From: Pseudomonadota bacterium
Lineage (GTDB): Bacteria; Pseudomonadota; Alphaproteobacteria; Acetobacterales; Acetobacteraceae
Assembly (NCBI GenBank): GCA_021780935.1
Contig: JAJXXT010000152.1
Location: 1 to 52,719, forward strand
Direction of reading: 5' to 3'
DNA: 52,719 nucleotides
Both the position numbers and the translations under genes were made by a program. Shown here piece by piece: positions 1 through 8,362 of the stretch (its first letter is position 1; each line of letters begins with the position of its first letter). The notes under the pieces were generated by a model, which was given only the letters and a program-made list of their open reading frames with translations, was not told the DNA's origin and did not search any database.

Positions 1-1
1 C

Positions 2-301
2 GCGGCCGCACTCGCGCATGCCGGGCACCGGCTCGGCGCCACCCTGCAGCCGCAGGCGCTTCGCCTGTTCGACCCTTCAACCATTCCCGCCTCACTGCTG
101 GTCACGCCATGGGATCCGGGGTGGCACCGCGATGACCCCGCCCTGCTGCGCGCGCGGCCCGCGCGGGTACTGGCGACCGGCGTGGACAGCGCCGCGGCTG
201 TCTCGGCCTGCCGGGCCGCGGGTATCGGCGCCATCGCCGGCCGCGCCGCCGCGCGCCTGCTCGGCGCCCATCCGGCCCGCGGCGAATCGGCCCCCCCATG
301 A
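2..301 (+). CDS. C-terminal part of an EAL-like (degenerate) protein, truncated by window edge
   Basis: The reading frame is open from the first bases and ends in a TGA that overlaps the next start codon (ATGA), so it is probably co-transcribed and translationally coupled with the next gene. The last ~60 residues (VLATGVDSAAAVSACRAAGI, then GAIAGRAAARLLG) resemble the end of an EAL phosphodiesterase fold, where a VE-type strand is followed by an alpha helix and a Q-G-x-x-x-x-x-P strand. The usual catalytic residues are not visible in this fragment, so activity on cyclic di-GMP is doubtful. The gene start lies before the window. The EAL resemblance is my own pattern reading; a plain hypothetical protein is the alternative. 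Confidence 0.5.
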   Translation, partial: AAALAHAGHRLGATLQPQALRLFDPSTIPASLLVTPWDPGWHRDDPALLRARPARVLATGVDSAAAVSACRAAGIGAIAGRAAARLLGAHPARGESAPP

Positions 302-1305
302 ACACCGTCCTGGTGCATGCCACGGAGCAGGCCGGCGAACGCGCCGCCCGGCGCCTCTCCGCCATCGCGCATCAGAGCGCGCTGGCCCAGGTCGGCCGCC
401 GCGTCCTGCTGCTGCGCCTGTCGCGCCTGCCCAGGGACTGGTCGCGCCCGCATCACCTGCGCCTGGCGCGCGAGGCGGTCTCGCCGCTCGCCGCGGCCCA
501 GCGTGCGGAAATGCTCGACCTGCCGAACCGCGACCTCGCCATCGTCTGGCGCGGCGAGGCCCCGCTCGAAACCTGCCTGCGTGACCTGGGCGCGCTGTTC
601 GAGGGCGCGGAGGGCACCGACGTCGCGGACCTGTACGACCTGCCGGAGCACGCGGAGACCGTCGCCGCCGCGGCCGCCGCGAGCCTGCGCCGCCGCACCA
701 CCACCGCGCCCATGCCAGCCGTGCCGCCGCGCCTCGCGCTGGATGCCGAGCGCACCGCGCGCCTCGCCTCCGCGATCGCGCCCCTCGATATCGGCGGCTT
801 CGTGCACGCCAGCGCGCTCGCGGACACGACACCAGGCACCCGCACGCCGACCTGGACCCGGCTGGCCGTCGACCTGCCGGGGCTGGTCGAGACCCTGCTT
901 CCCGGCGCCGACGCGGCGGGTGATGCCGAGGCGCCGCGGTACCTGCGCGCGGTCAGCGCGGAACGCCTGCTCGTGCACCTGGAGGATGAGGCGAGCCGTC
1001 CGGCCGGGCCGCTTGCCTTCGCCCTGCCACCACTCACGGCGCTGGGTCCGCATTTCCGCCGCTTCGCCTCCTCGCTGCCGCCAGACGTCGTGGGCCGGGT
1101 GATGATCGGCTTCGACCTGCTCGAGATCGCCGCCGATCCCACCGCCTATCTCCTCGCCCGCGATCGTCTGCGCGCACGCGGACACCGGATCCTGCTGCAC
1201 ATCCCCGATGGCGTCGCGGCCGGCGCCGCGGACCTGCAGGCGCTGGCACCCGACCGGATCGAGCACGCGGCCGCACCCGGCATCTGCGAGGCCGTCCGCG
1301 CGTGA
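298..1305 (+). CDS. Hypothetical protein with weak, degenerate EAL-like C-terminus
   Basis: This 335-residue protein has no signal peptide or membrane segment and is rich in Ala and Arg. Residues ~270-320 read DVVGRVMIGFDLLEIAADPT then a helix and GHRILLHIPDG. This resembles the EAL-domain arrangement of an LEITE-type strand followed by the strand before the DDFG loop, but the acidic metal ligands are absent. The start ATG overlaps the stop of the upstream gene, so the two probably form a transcription unit and may act as partners. I do not recognise the N-terminal ~200 residues. The 214 bases after it hold no gene; they contain two loosely similar GGTTTCGGTTGC-type stretches about 70 bases apart and nothing else I can name. 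Confidence 0.7.
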   Translation: MNTVLVHATEQAGERAARRLSAIAHQSALAQVGRRVLLLRLSRLPRDWSRPHHLRLAREAVSPLAAAQRAEMLDLPNRDLAIVWRGEAPLETCLRDLGALFEGAEGTDVADLYDLPEHAETVAAAAAASLRRRTTTAPMPAVPPRLALDAERTARLASAIAPLDIGGFVHASALADTTPGTRTPTWTRLAVDLPGLVETLLPGADAAGDAEAPRYLRAVSAERLLVHLEDEASRPAGPLAFALPPLTALGPHFRRFASSLPPDVVGRVMIGFDLLEIAADPTAYLLARDRLRARGHRILLHIPDGVAAGAADLQALAPDRIEHAAAPGICEAVRA

Positions 1306-1519
1306 CGCGAGCGGCGGGCGATGCACCGTGGCGGGGATTTCGGTTGCACGCGCGGGCGGCGCGCGTTGCAAGCGGCCGGCACGACGCCCGAGATGGTCGT
1401 GGGTTTCGGTTGCGCGCCGGTGCGGCGGCGGCCTAGCATCCGCCGCCAAACGCGTTGGCGGCGTCACGACACGTCCCACGCCAACCCTTTTCGACGAGCC
1501 GGAGCACCAGGTTCGTGAC

Positions 1520-2656
1520 ATGAAGCCGACCAAGCCAAACGCGCCCCATGCGCGACGGCACGTCCCCCCTGACCAGGACGACACGGTTGTCCTGGTGCGG
1601 CCGCGCACGGCCGCCGCTGCGCCAACGAACCCGCCGGCGTCGAACCCGACGCCACCCATGGGGCGTCGCGCCTGGCTTGCCGCCGGTGGCGTCGTCTGCG
1701 CCGGCTGCCTGCTCGGCGCCGGATATTTCCTGACCCGCGGCGCGGGCCGGCGCGTGGCGAGCGCGCCGCAACCCGCAACCGCGTCGCGCGTCGCCGCCGC
1801 ACCGCAAGGCACGGCCGCCGAATTCGCCATTCGCACCGCGACCCAGGACCAGATTCTCCACAACCCCACGGCACCCGGCGTGACGATCTTCCGCTTTTCC
1901 CACGACACGCGGGTGCTGGTCCTGGATTTCGCCACGATGGAGCAGCAGGGCCTGATGCTCGACCGCGTCGCAGCCCTGATCGAGAAGGCCGGTACCCCGC
2001 GCGACCGCGTGCTGACCGAGCCCGAACTGCTCGCCGCCATCCATAAGGGTGGTGACACGGTGGCGACCTATTATTACGGCCACGACTACAGCGCGGCATC
2101 GCTGCGCCGCTTCTTCGCCCTCGCCGATGCCGGCAAGGTGACGCTCGACGCCGAGGAGGAGCGGCTGCGTCGCCTGCTGCGCCAGGAGGGCTGGTTCGCG
2201 CCGAACGTGCGCCGCGGCCTGATTTCCATCCCCGCCGTCGGCGCCCATCCCGACATCACGCTCGGCGCCCGCTACGCGATCCTGCATCACGAGCTGTCGC
2301 ACGGCGTGTTTTTCAGCGACGCCGATTATGCGGCCCATGTGCATCGTTTCTGGTTCGGCACGTTGAACGGCCAGGAACGCGCGGCCGTGCGGCACTTCCT
2401 CGGCTCCGAGGGTTACGACATGACCTACGAGGAGCTGATGTACAACGAGATGCAGGCCTACCTGATGTTCACCCAGGACCCGGAGTTCTTTCGACCGGAC
2501 CTGGTCGGCATGACCCCGCAACGTCTTGCCGCACTGCAAGCGGAGTTTCTGCGCGGCATGCCCAGGGGATGGCTGCGCGACGCGCTGGTCACCACGCTGC
2601 ACGGCGCCCCCCCAGCGGCCGGCGGCAAAATCGTCGCCCACGTCGCGCCGACCTAA
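1520..2656 (+). CDS. Membrane-anchored HExxH putative metallopeptidase
   Basis: Predicted 378 residues. The first ~45 residues are polar and probably cytoplasmic. An MGRRAWLAAGG segment then leads into one hydrophobic stretch (about residues 50-70), which would be a membrane anchor or Tat-like signal. The remaining ~300 residues would be periplasmic. A zinc-protease motif HELSH lies at residues 257-261, and a second acidic cluster (YEELMYNEMQ) about 50 residues later could supply the third zinc ligand as in gluzincins. I chose the ATG at 1520 because the frame upstream has no protein-like sequence. The substrate is unknown. The ABC exporter genes follow on the same strand after 62 bases, but a functional link is only inference. 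Confidence 0.75.
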   Translation: MKPTKPNAPHARRHVPPDQDDTVVLVRPRTAAAAPTNPPASNPTPPMGRRAWLAAGGVVCAGCLLGAGYFLTRGAGRRVASAPQPATASRVAAAPQGTAAEFAIRTATQDQILHNPTAPGVTIFRFSHDTRVLVLDFATMEQQGLMLDRVAALIEKAGTPRDRVLTEPELLAAIHKGGDTVATYYYGHDYSAASLRRFFALADAGKVTLDAEEERLRRLLRQEGWFAPNVRRGLISIPAVGAHPDITLGARYAILHHELSHGVFFSDADYAAHVHRFWFGTLNGQERAAVRHFLGSEGYDMTYEELMYNEMQAYLMFTQDPEFFRPDLVGMTPQRLAALQAEFLRGMPRGWLRDALVTTLHGAPPAAGGKIVAHVAPT

Positions 2657-2718
2657 GGGCCGGCCGCGCCGGCGCGTGGCCGCTTGCCCGGCGGCGATCC
2701 GGCGCCTAACCACGGGCC

Positions 2719-3462
2719 ATGCTCGCACTCAGCGTCGAGAATCTCAGCAAGCTCTATCCCGGCGGTTCCGCGCCGGCGGTCGACGCGGTCAGCTTCGAGG
2801 TGGCGCGCGGCGCCACCGTCGGCCTGCTCGGCGGCAATGGCGCCGGCAAGACGACCACCATCGCGATGCTGCTGGGCCTGCTGATCCCCACCACCGGGCG
2901 GATCACGGCACTCGGCCACGACATGGCGCGCGACCGGTTCGCAGCACTGGCACGGATGAATTTTTCGTCGCCCTACATCGCGCTGCCGCACCGGCTGACG
3001 GTGCGCGAAAACCTCGGCGTCTATGCGCATCTCTACGACGTGCCCCGCCCCACACGGCGCATCGCGGAGCTGGCCGACCAGCTCGACCTCGCCGAGTTGC
3101 TGGATCGTCCGGCGGGGCAGCTCTCAGCCGGGCAGAAGACCCGGGTCGCGCTGGCAAAATCGTTGATCAACCGGCCCGATTTGCTGCTGCTCGACGAACC
3201 CACCGCGAGCCTCGACCCCGACACCGGCGACGTCGTCCGCACCTGGCTCGAACGCTATCGCCACGAGAGCGGCTGCGCGCTGCTGCTCGCCTCGCACAAC
3301 ATGGCCGAGGTCGAGCGCCTCTGTGACCTGGTGCTGATGATGAAGCGCGGCCGCATCGTCGATCGCGGCTCGCCGTCTGCCCTGATCGCGCGTTACGGTC
3401 GTGACGACCTGGAGGAAGTGTTTCTCGACATCGCGCGCGACCGCGTGCGCGAGCCGGCGTGA
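2719..3462 (+). CDS. ABC transporter ATP-binding protein (ABC-2 type exporter)
   Basis: This 247-residue nucleotide-binding domain energises the permease encoded next. Visible motifs are Walker A GGNGAGKTT (residues 38-46), the signature LSAGQ (135-139), Walker B LLLLDEPTASLD (155-166) and a switch His in LLLASHNM. The Q-loop region reads MNFSSPYIALPHRLTV and lacks the usual Gln, a form also seen in other ABC-2 exporter ATPases. Its stop overlaps the start of the permease, so the pair is translationally coupled. The cargo cannot be read from sequence; a drug, polysaccharide or lipid exporter are all possible. Confidence 0.9.
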   Translation: MLALSVENLSKLYPGGSAPAVDAVSFEVARGATVGLLGGNGAGKTTTIAMLLGLLIPTTGRITALGHDMARDRFAALARMNFSSPYIALPHRLTVRENLGVYAHLYDVPRPTRRIAELADQLDLAELLDRPAGQLSAGQKTRVALAKSLINRPDLLLLDEPTASLDPDTGDVVRTWLERYRHESGCALLLASHNMAEVERLCDLVLMMKRGRIVDRGSPSALIARYGRDDLEEVFLDIARDRVREPA

Positions 3463-4277
3463 TGCGCGCCTCGCTGCGCCGCATCTGGGGCATGCTGTTC
3501 CGCCATGTCTCGCTCTATCGCCGCTCCTGGCCGCGGCTGGTGGAGCTGGCGTACTGGCCGACGCTGCAAATGGTCATCTGGGGCTTCACCGCACGGTTTT
3601 TCGCGGCGCGCCTCGGTGCGGCGGGTGCCACCGGGACCCTGCTCGCCGCGGGCTCCGTGCTGCTCGGCGGCGTGCTGCTGTGGGAGGTGGCGCTGCGCAG
3701 CCAGATGGGCGTTGCGATCTCCTTTCTGGAGGAGATCTGGTCGCGCAATCTCGGCCATGTTTTCGTCTCGCCGCTGCGCCCGGCGGAACTGGTGACGGCG
3801 CTGTTCGCGATGTCGGTGCTGCGCACCGTCGCGGGGGTACTGCCGGCGGTGCTGCTGGCCTGGGCGCTCTACGCCTTCAACCTCTTCGCCATGGGGCCGG
3901 TGCTGATTCTCTTTGCCATCAATCTCATGGTGATGGGCTGGTGGGTCTCGCTGGCCGTGGTCAGCCTGATCCTGCGCCACGGCGCGGGGGCGGAGGCACT
4001 TGCCTGGTCGGTGCTGTTCGGCCTGGCGCCGTTCTCCTGCGTGTTCTACCCCGTCGCGACCCTGCCGGCGTGGCTGCGGCCCGTGGCGCTGGCGCTGCCA
4101 TCGGCGCATGTGTTCGAGGGCATGCGCGCGGCACTCAATCATGGCGTCATCGCCTGGGGTCATCTTTTCTGGGCTATCGGCCTCAACGGGTTGTGGATGG
4201 CCGCGGCGGCCCTGCTGTTCGCCCGGCAATTCCGTGCCGCGCGGGTACGCGGCGCGCTGCTGGCGATCGGCGAATGA
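3459..4277 (+). CDS. ABC-2 type transporter permease
   Basis: This 272-residue inner-membrane protein has about six hydrophobic segments. A positively charged N-terminus (RRIWGMLFRHVSLYRRSWPR) precedes the first helix. It would pair as a homodimer with the upstream ATPase. Translation can begin at GTG 3459 or at ATG 3462; both overlap the ATPase stop codon. The motif ALALPSAHVFEGMRAAL near the C-terminus is typical of the ABC-2 permease family. The transported compound is unknown. Confidence 0.87.
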   Translation: MMRASLRRIWGMLFRHVSLYRRSWPRLVELAYWPTLQMVIWGFTARFFAARLGAAGATGTLLAAGSVLLGGVLLWEVALRSQMGVAISFLEEIWSRNLGHVFVSPLRPAELVTALFAMSVLRTVAGVLPAVLLAWALYAFNLFAMGPVLILFAINLMVMGWWVSLAVVSLILRHGAGAEALAWSVLFGLAPFSCVFYPVATLPAWLRPVALALPSAHVFEGMRAALNHGVIAWGHLFWAIGLNGLWMAAAALLFARQFRAARVRGALLAIGE

Positions 4278-4389
4278 CCGCCACGCGCCGCCCGCTCGCC
4301 CGATCTGCGGCGCAACCGCCACGCTGTCGCCGCATTTGCGGCGCGATCGCGAGCACTTGTAGGAAGGTCCACGCAAACAGGAGGACCGC

Positions 4390-5088
4390 ATGATCCGCCG
4401 CATCTTTGGCGCTCTCGCCCTTGTCGCGACCCTTACCAGCTGTGCCACCACCGGCGCCACGCAGACCGATCAGCAGGCCCTCGTCGACCGCTCGACGCTG
4501 ACGCTGCAGGAGATGTTCACGCAGCAGCAGAACCCGCAGGCCGCCTCGCTGCTGAAGAAGGCCAAGGCGGTGATGGTCTGCCCGCGCATCTTCAAGGCCG
4601 GGTTCATCCTCGGCGCCTCCGGCGGCGGCTGCGTTCTGGTCGGCCGCTCGGCGACCGGCGGCACGGGCCTCGCCGCCTGGTCCGGCCCCGCCTTCTATGG
4701 CATCGGCAGCGGCAGCGTGGGCCTGCAGGCCGGCGTGCAGGACAGCGAGGTCGTGCTCGTGGTGCTGACGGACAAGGGGCTGCGCTCGCTGCTCGACAGC
4801 CATTTCAAGTTCGGCGCCGATGCCGGCGTCGCCGTCGCGACCTATGGCGCGGGCGTGCAAGGGTCGCTGACCCCGGCGCTCACCGCCGATATCGTCGCCT
4901 TCTCCAACAATCGCGGCCTGTTCGCGGGCGTGGCGCTGGACGGCAGCGTGCTCTCGACGCGCAGTGCATGGAACCAGAGCTATTACGGTCAGCCGCTGTC
5001 GGCGCAGCAGATCGTGCTCAACATGCAGGGTAACAACCAGGGCGACACACCGCTGAAGGCGATGCTCGCGCACATCGTGGGCCAGTAG
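4390..5088 (+). CDS. SYLF/YSC84-domain lipoprotein
   Basis: This 232-residue protein begins with a lipoprotein signal ending in the lipobox LTSC (Cys18), so it should be anchored in the outer or inner membrane. The rest is one SYLF (YSC84) lipid-binding domain. This is shown by the [20 protein letters not shown] segment, the Gly-rich GGGCVLVGR stretch, and the later [18 protein letters not shown] motif. An AGGAGG ribosome site precedes the ATG. The family is common in Proteobacteria; its physiological role is poorly defined. It appears to be a single-gene unit. Confidence 0.88.
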   Translation: MIRRIFGALALVATLTSCATTGATQTDQQALVDRSTLTLQEMFTQQQNPQAASLLKKAKAVMVCPRIFKAGFILGASGGGCVLVGRSATGGTGLAAWSGPAFYGIGSGSVGLQAGVQDSEVVLVVLTDKGLRSLLDSHFKFGADAGVAVATYGAGVQGSLTPALTADIVAFSNNRGLFAGVALDGSVLSTRSAWNQSYYGQPLSAQQIVLNMQGNNQGDTPLKAMLAHIVGQ

Positions 5089-5094
5089 CGGTCT

Positions 5095-5125
5095 GGCATC
5101 GGCAGGTTCGGGCATCGGCGGGTTT
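5095..5125 (+). repeat. Short tandem duplication, 16-bp period
   Basis: Two adjacent copies of GGCATCGGCRGGTTY lie just after the SYLF gene stop. They belong to a set of short degenerate duplications found mostly in intergenic DNA of this window. Confidence 0.7.
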
Positions 5126-5170
5126 TGGCACCAGGAAGTTCCGGAGCCAGCCGGGCCGGCGGCCCGACCG

Positions 5171-5206
5171 CCGGTTCGCCAGCCGGTCCGCCAACGGGTC
5201 CGCCAA
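5171..5206 (+). repeat. Three degenerate 12-bp tandem units
   Basis: The units are CCGGTTCGCCAG, CCGGTCCGCCAA and CGGGTCCGCCAA, side by side in the gap between the SYLF lipoprotein gene and the cysteine-cluster gene. They are too short and have no spacers, so this is not a CRISPR. Confidence 0.7.
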
Positions 5207-5257
5207 CTGGGGCGGCACGCTGGCCTTCGCCGGGGTTTGCTGCTTTACATGCCGTTG

Positions 5258-5722
5258 ATGCCGCCCTTCTGGGAAACCAAGACACTTGAGGCGATGAGCC
5301 GGCAGGAGTGGGAATCGCTCTGTGACGGCTGCGGGCGCTGCTGTCTGCACAAGCTGCGCGACGAGGACTCGGGCGCGCTCTCCTTCACCAATGTGGCCTG
5401 CCGGCTGCTCGATACCGGCACCGCGCGCTGCCGCGACTACCCAAGACGCAAGCGCCATGTGCCGGACTGCATCCGCCTCACGCCCGGCATCGTGCGCAAG
5501 AGCGACTGGCTGCCGCCCTCCTGCGCCTATCGCCTGCTCGCCGAGGGCAAGAATCTGCCGCCGTGGCACAAGCTGCGCAGCGGCAGCAGCGAGACCGTGG
5601 TCGAGTCCGGCGCCTCGGTGATCGGGCGCGTGATCAGCGAACGCGAGGCCGGGCCGCTCGAGCACCACATCACCGAATGGCCGGGCCGCCGCCCGCGCCG
5701 CCGCAGCCTCGAACCAGCCTGA
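5258..5722 (+). CDS. YcgN/UPF0260-type cysteine cluster protein
   Basis: About 154 residues. The start was placed so that the protein begins [13 protein letters not shown], which fits the family's usual opening; upstream in-frame starts exist at 5249 (ATG) and 5237 (TTG). The cysteine-rich core CDGCGRCC (from residue ~23), followed by [14 protein letters not shown] and a further Cys in VPDC and PSC, is the hallmark of this putative zinc- or iron-chelating family. It is probably cytoplasmic with no known biochemical role. The C-terminus is Arg-rich. It is not obviously in an operon; the DapA-family gene follows after 40 bases with its own ribosome site. Confidence 0.85.
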   Translation: MPPFWETKTLEAMSRQEWESLCDGCGRCCLHKLRDEDSGALSFTNVACRLLDTGTARCRDYPRRKRHVPDCIRLTPGIVRKSDWLPPSCAYRLLAEGKNLPPWHKLRSGSSETVVESGASVIGRVISEREAGPLEHHITEWPGRRPRRRSLEPA

Positions 5723-5762
5723 CCATCCTCCCACGCCGCCCACGCAAAACGGAGACACGACC

Positions 5763-6677
5763 ATGCTGAAGAATGCGATCTATGGCGGTGTGAACGCCGC
5801 CGTGCTGACGGCGATGAACGCCGATCTCTCGGTCGATCTCGACCGCATGGCGGCGCATGCGCGCTGGCTGCTCGCCCATGGCTGCAACGGGCTCGGCGTG
5901 CTCGGCACCACCGGCGAGGCGAACTCGCTCGGCATCGAGGAACGCATCGCCATCCTCGAAGGCCTGGTTGCCCGCGGCATCCCCGCCCGCACGATGCTGC
6001 CCGGCACCGGCACCACCAACATCACCGACACGGTGAAGCTGACGCGCCACGCCGCGGCCCTTGGCGCGCCGGGTTGCCTGCTGCTGCCGCCCTTCTTCTA
6101 CAAGAACCCGAGCGAGGATGGGCTGTTCGCCTATTACGCCGAGGTCGCCAGGCGCATCGAGGGCTCAGCGAAAATCTATTTCTACCACTTCCCCGCCCAG
6201 TCGGCGGTGCCGATCACCGTGCCGCTCATCGCGCGCCTGCGCGCGGCCCATCCCGGCGTGTTCCAGGGGATCAAGGATTCCTCGGGCGATTTCGCCAACA
6301 CCAAATCCTATGTCGATGCCTTCGCCGGCGACGGGTTCGAGGTTTATTGCGGCGATGACGGCGCGTTGCACGACCTGCTGCGGGCGGGCGGCGCCGGCTG
6401 CATCACGGCGGCGGCGAATGTCGGCTGCGCGGTCAGCGCCACGGTTTATGCCAATGCCGGCAGCCCGGCCGCCGAGACGGCGCAGACGCAGCTTTCCGCC
6501 ATCCGCAAGGCCGTCACCTCGGCGCCGTTGATCCCCGCGCTGAAGGCGCTGGTGGCGCGGCGCACCGGTGACGCGGCGTGGAATTGTCAGCGCCCGCCGC
6601 ACCTGCCGCTGGCCGCCGACGCCGCGCAGAAGCTGTTCGCCACGTTCGACGCGACCGGACTGCAACTCGCCGCCTGA
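5763..6677 (+). CDS. Dihydrodipicolinate synthase (DapA) family lyase
   Basis: A 304-residue class I aldolase-type TIM barrel. It carries the GTTGEA motif (residues 48-53), a catalytic Tyr in KIYFYHFP (~139-141) and the Schiff-base Lys171 in GIKDSSGD. An ACGGAGAC ribosome site precedes the ATG. Family members condense or cleave pyruvate with aldehydes (DHDPS, N-acetylneuraminate lyase, KDG or hydroxyproline-pathway enzymes). The residues visible do not decide which. Since dapA proper is usually near other lysine or core genes and this gene sits beside a LysE-type exporter, a catabolic or paralogous role is plausible. Confidence 0.88.
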   Translation: MLKNAIYGGVNAAVLTAMNADLSVDLDRMAAHARWLLAHGCNGLGVLGTTGEANSLGIEERIAILEGLVARGIPARTMLPGTGTTNITDTVKLTRHAAALGAPGCLLLPPFFYKNPSEDGLFAYYAEVARRIEGSAKIYFYHFPAQSAVPITVPLIARLRAAHPGVFQGIKDSSGDFANTKSYVDAFAGDGFEVYCGDDGALHDLLRAGGAGCITAAANVGCAVSATVYANAGSPAAETAQTQLSAIRKAVTSAPLIPALKALVARRTGDAAWNCQRPPHLPLAADAAQKLFATFDATGLQLAA

Positions 6678-6746
6678 TCCCCGGTCTGGCTGTGCGCGGC
6701 GCAGGCGGATCACCGCCCGCCGCGCGCAATCGCCTATCGACGCGAG

Positions 6747-7361
6747 ATGCATCCCCTCGTCTGGATCACCTTCGCGCTCGCCTACACGCTGATGGCGATA
6801 TCGCCTGGCCCCGTTATCGCGGTCATCGTTTCCTACGCGATCACCTCCGGCCGACGCACGTCGCTCGCCGTCGTCGCCGCAACGGCGCTTGGCGACGCGA
6901 CGATCCTGGTGGCGGCCTCGCTCGGCGTCGGCGCACTGCTCGCGGCCTCGGCGGCGGCGTTCACATGGCTCAAGCTTGGCGGCGCGCTCTATCTCATCGT
7001 GCTCGGCATCCTGATGTGGCGTGCCCCGCCGCAGGCCGAGGCGCCGCAGCCGCCGCGCTCCCGTCGCCGGGCCTTCCTGCACGCCTACGCGACCACGGTG
7101 CTGAACCCGAAAGGCGTTTTGTTCTTCGCGGTCTTCCTGCCGCAGTTTCTCGACACCCGCGCGCCGCTTGCGCCTCAGGTCGCGATCATGGCGATGACCG
7201 TTATCACCTGTGGCTTGATGGTGGATGGGTCCTATACGCTTCTGGCGACCCGCCTCGCGCTGCGGCTGCGATCCGCCCGCGCGCGCCGCATCGCCAACCG
7301 CTTCGCCGGCGGCACGCTGATCGCGGAGGGCACCCTCGCCGCCGTCTGGCACGGTGGATGA
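6747..7361 (+). CDS. LysE-family amino-acid/metabolite exporter
   Basis: This 204-residue inner-membrane protein has about six hydrophobic segments and the family signature MAISPGPVIAVIVSYAITSG near the N-terminus. It also has the conserved NPKGVLFFAVFLPQF loop before the fourth helix. LysE/RhtB transporters export amino acids or related metabolites by proton exchange. It lies 69 bases after the DapA-family gene on the same strand and may share its transcript. Substrate unknown. The 129 bases after it, before the convergent ctrA stop, hold no gene and only a weak inverted GCCTCAG/CTGAGGC pair. Confidence 0.87.
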   Translation: MHPLVWITFALAYTLMAISPGPVIAVIVSYAITSGRRTSLAVVAATALGDATILVAASLGVGALLAASAAAFTWLKLGGALYLIVLGILMWRAPPQAEAPQPPRSRRRAFLHAYATTVLNPKGVLFFAVFLPQFLDTRAPLAPQVAIMAMTVITCGLMVDGSYTLLATRLALRLRSARARRIANRFAGGTLIAEGTLAAVWHGG

Positions 7362-7490
7362 CCGGCCGCCGCCATCGCCTCAGGTGAGATCGGCTCGGCT
7401 GTCGCCACCCCGGTTCGCTGAGGCCCTGGTGAAACGGCCACGATCGGGGCCGAAACCTGGCCCGCCCGCGGCCGCTCCCGTGGGGTCGGG

Positions 7491-8237
7491 TCAGGCCGCC
7501 AGAACCCGCTCTTTCTCCGGCACGGCGACCGGCATGGCCGGCTCGCCCATGCGCTCCGCCGCGCGCTCGGGGTCACGCACCATGTAGCCACGGCCCCAGA
7601 CCGTGCCGATCAGATTATCGGCCCCGGCCTGCGCGAGTTTCTTGCGCAGCTTGCAAATGAACACATCGATGATCTTCATCTCCGGCTCGTCGATACCGCC
7701 GTAGAGGTGGTTGAGGAACGCGTCCTTGGTCAGGACCATCCCCTTGCGCAGCACCATCAGTTCCAGGATCGCGTATTCCTTGCCGGTGAGGTGCACGATC
7801 CGGCCGTCCACCGTCACCTCCCGGCTGTCGAGATTGAGCTTCACGTTGCCGGCGTGCAGCACCGGCTGGCTGAACCCCTTGCTGCGCCGCACCACCGCCT
7901 GCAGCCGCGCCAGCAGCTCCGCCTGGTCGAACGGTTTGGTGATGTAGTCGTCGGCCCCGGCACCGAGGCCCTTCACCTTCGCGGCCGGCCGGTTGAGCCC
8001 GGAGAGAATCAGCACCGGCGTGTCCACCCGCGCCGCGCGCATCCGCCGCACGACCTCGAACCCCTCGATATCGGGTAGCATCAGGTCGAGCACCACGATG
8101 TCGTAATCGTAGTGACGGGCGAGTTCCAGCGCCTCCTCCCCCGTATCGGCCTGGTCCACCACCGCGCCACCGCCGCGCAGCATCAGCGCGATTCCGCGAG
8201 CAGCAATCAGATCGTCTTCAACCAGGAGGACGCGCAT
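7491..8237 (-). CDS. ctrA: Cell-cycle response regulator CtrA
   Basis: A 248-residue OmpR-type two-domain regulator. The receiver has the acidic pocket VEDD (residues 6-9), phospho-acceptor Asp51 in VLDLMLPDIEG and the conserved Lys in ITKPF. The DNA-binding winged helix follows, with LTGKEYAILELMVLRKG and IIDVFICKLRKKL, both highly characteristic of CtrA. In Alphaproteobacteria CtrA controls flagellar, motility and cell-cycle genes. It is divergent from fliI, with a 125-base AT-richer gap between them. I found no full TTAA-N7-TTAA box in that gap. Confidence 0.95.
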   Translation of the reverse strand: MRVLLVEDDLIAARGIALMLRGGGAVVDQADTGEEALELARHYDYDIVVLDLMLPDIEGFEVVRRMRAARVDTPVLILSGLNRPAAKVKGLGAGADDYITKPFDQAELLARLQAVVRRSKGFSQPVLHAGNVKLNLDSREVTVDGRIVHLTGKEYAILELMVLRKGMVLTKDAFLNHLYGGIDEPEMKIIDVFICKLRKKLAQAGADNLIGTVWGRGYMVRDPERAAERMGEPAMPVAVPEKERVLAA

Positions 8238-8362
8238 TCGTTTCTCTCACACAACCCAGGGTTTTATTTGTGTCGGCATTTCGCCATATTGTCCACTCAA
8301 TTTTCATCCCCTCCCCGCAAAATCGATGGATGCCCCCTTCAAACCCGTCCCAATAAGCGAGA

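Noticed and set aside
5171..5206. Short repeats considered as a CRISPR array
   Set aside because: Units are 12 bases, directly adjacent and without spacers; no cas genes are nearby.
7362..7490. Terminator between LysE-type gene and ctrA
   Set aside because: The only inverted repeat is 7 bases with a loop of over 30 bases, too weak to call.
8238..8362. CtrA binding sites in the ctrA-fliI gap
   Set aside because: I looked for TTAA-N7-TTAA and GANTC and found neither, only general AT-richness.
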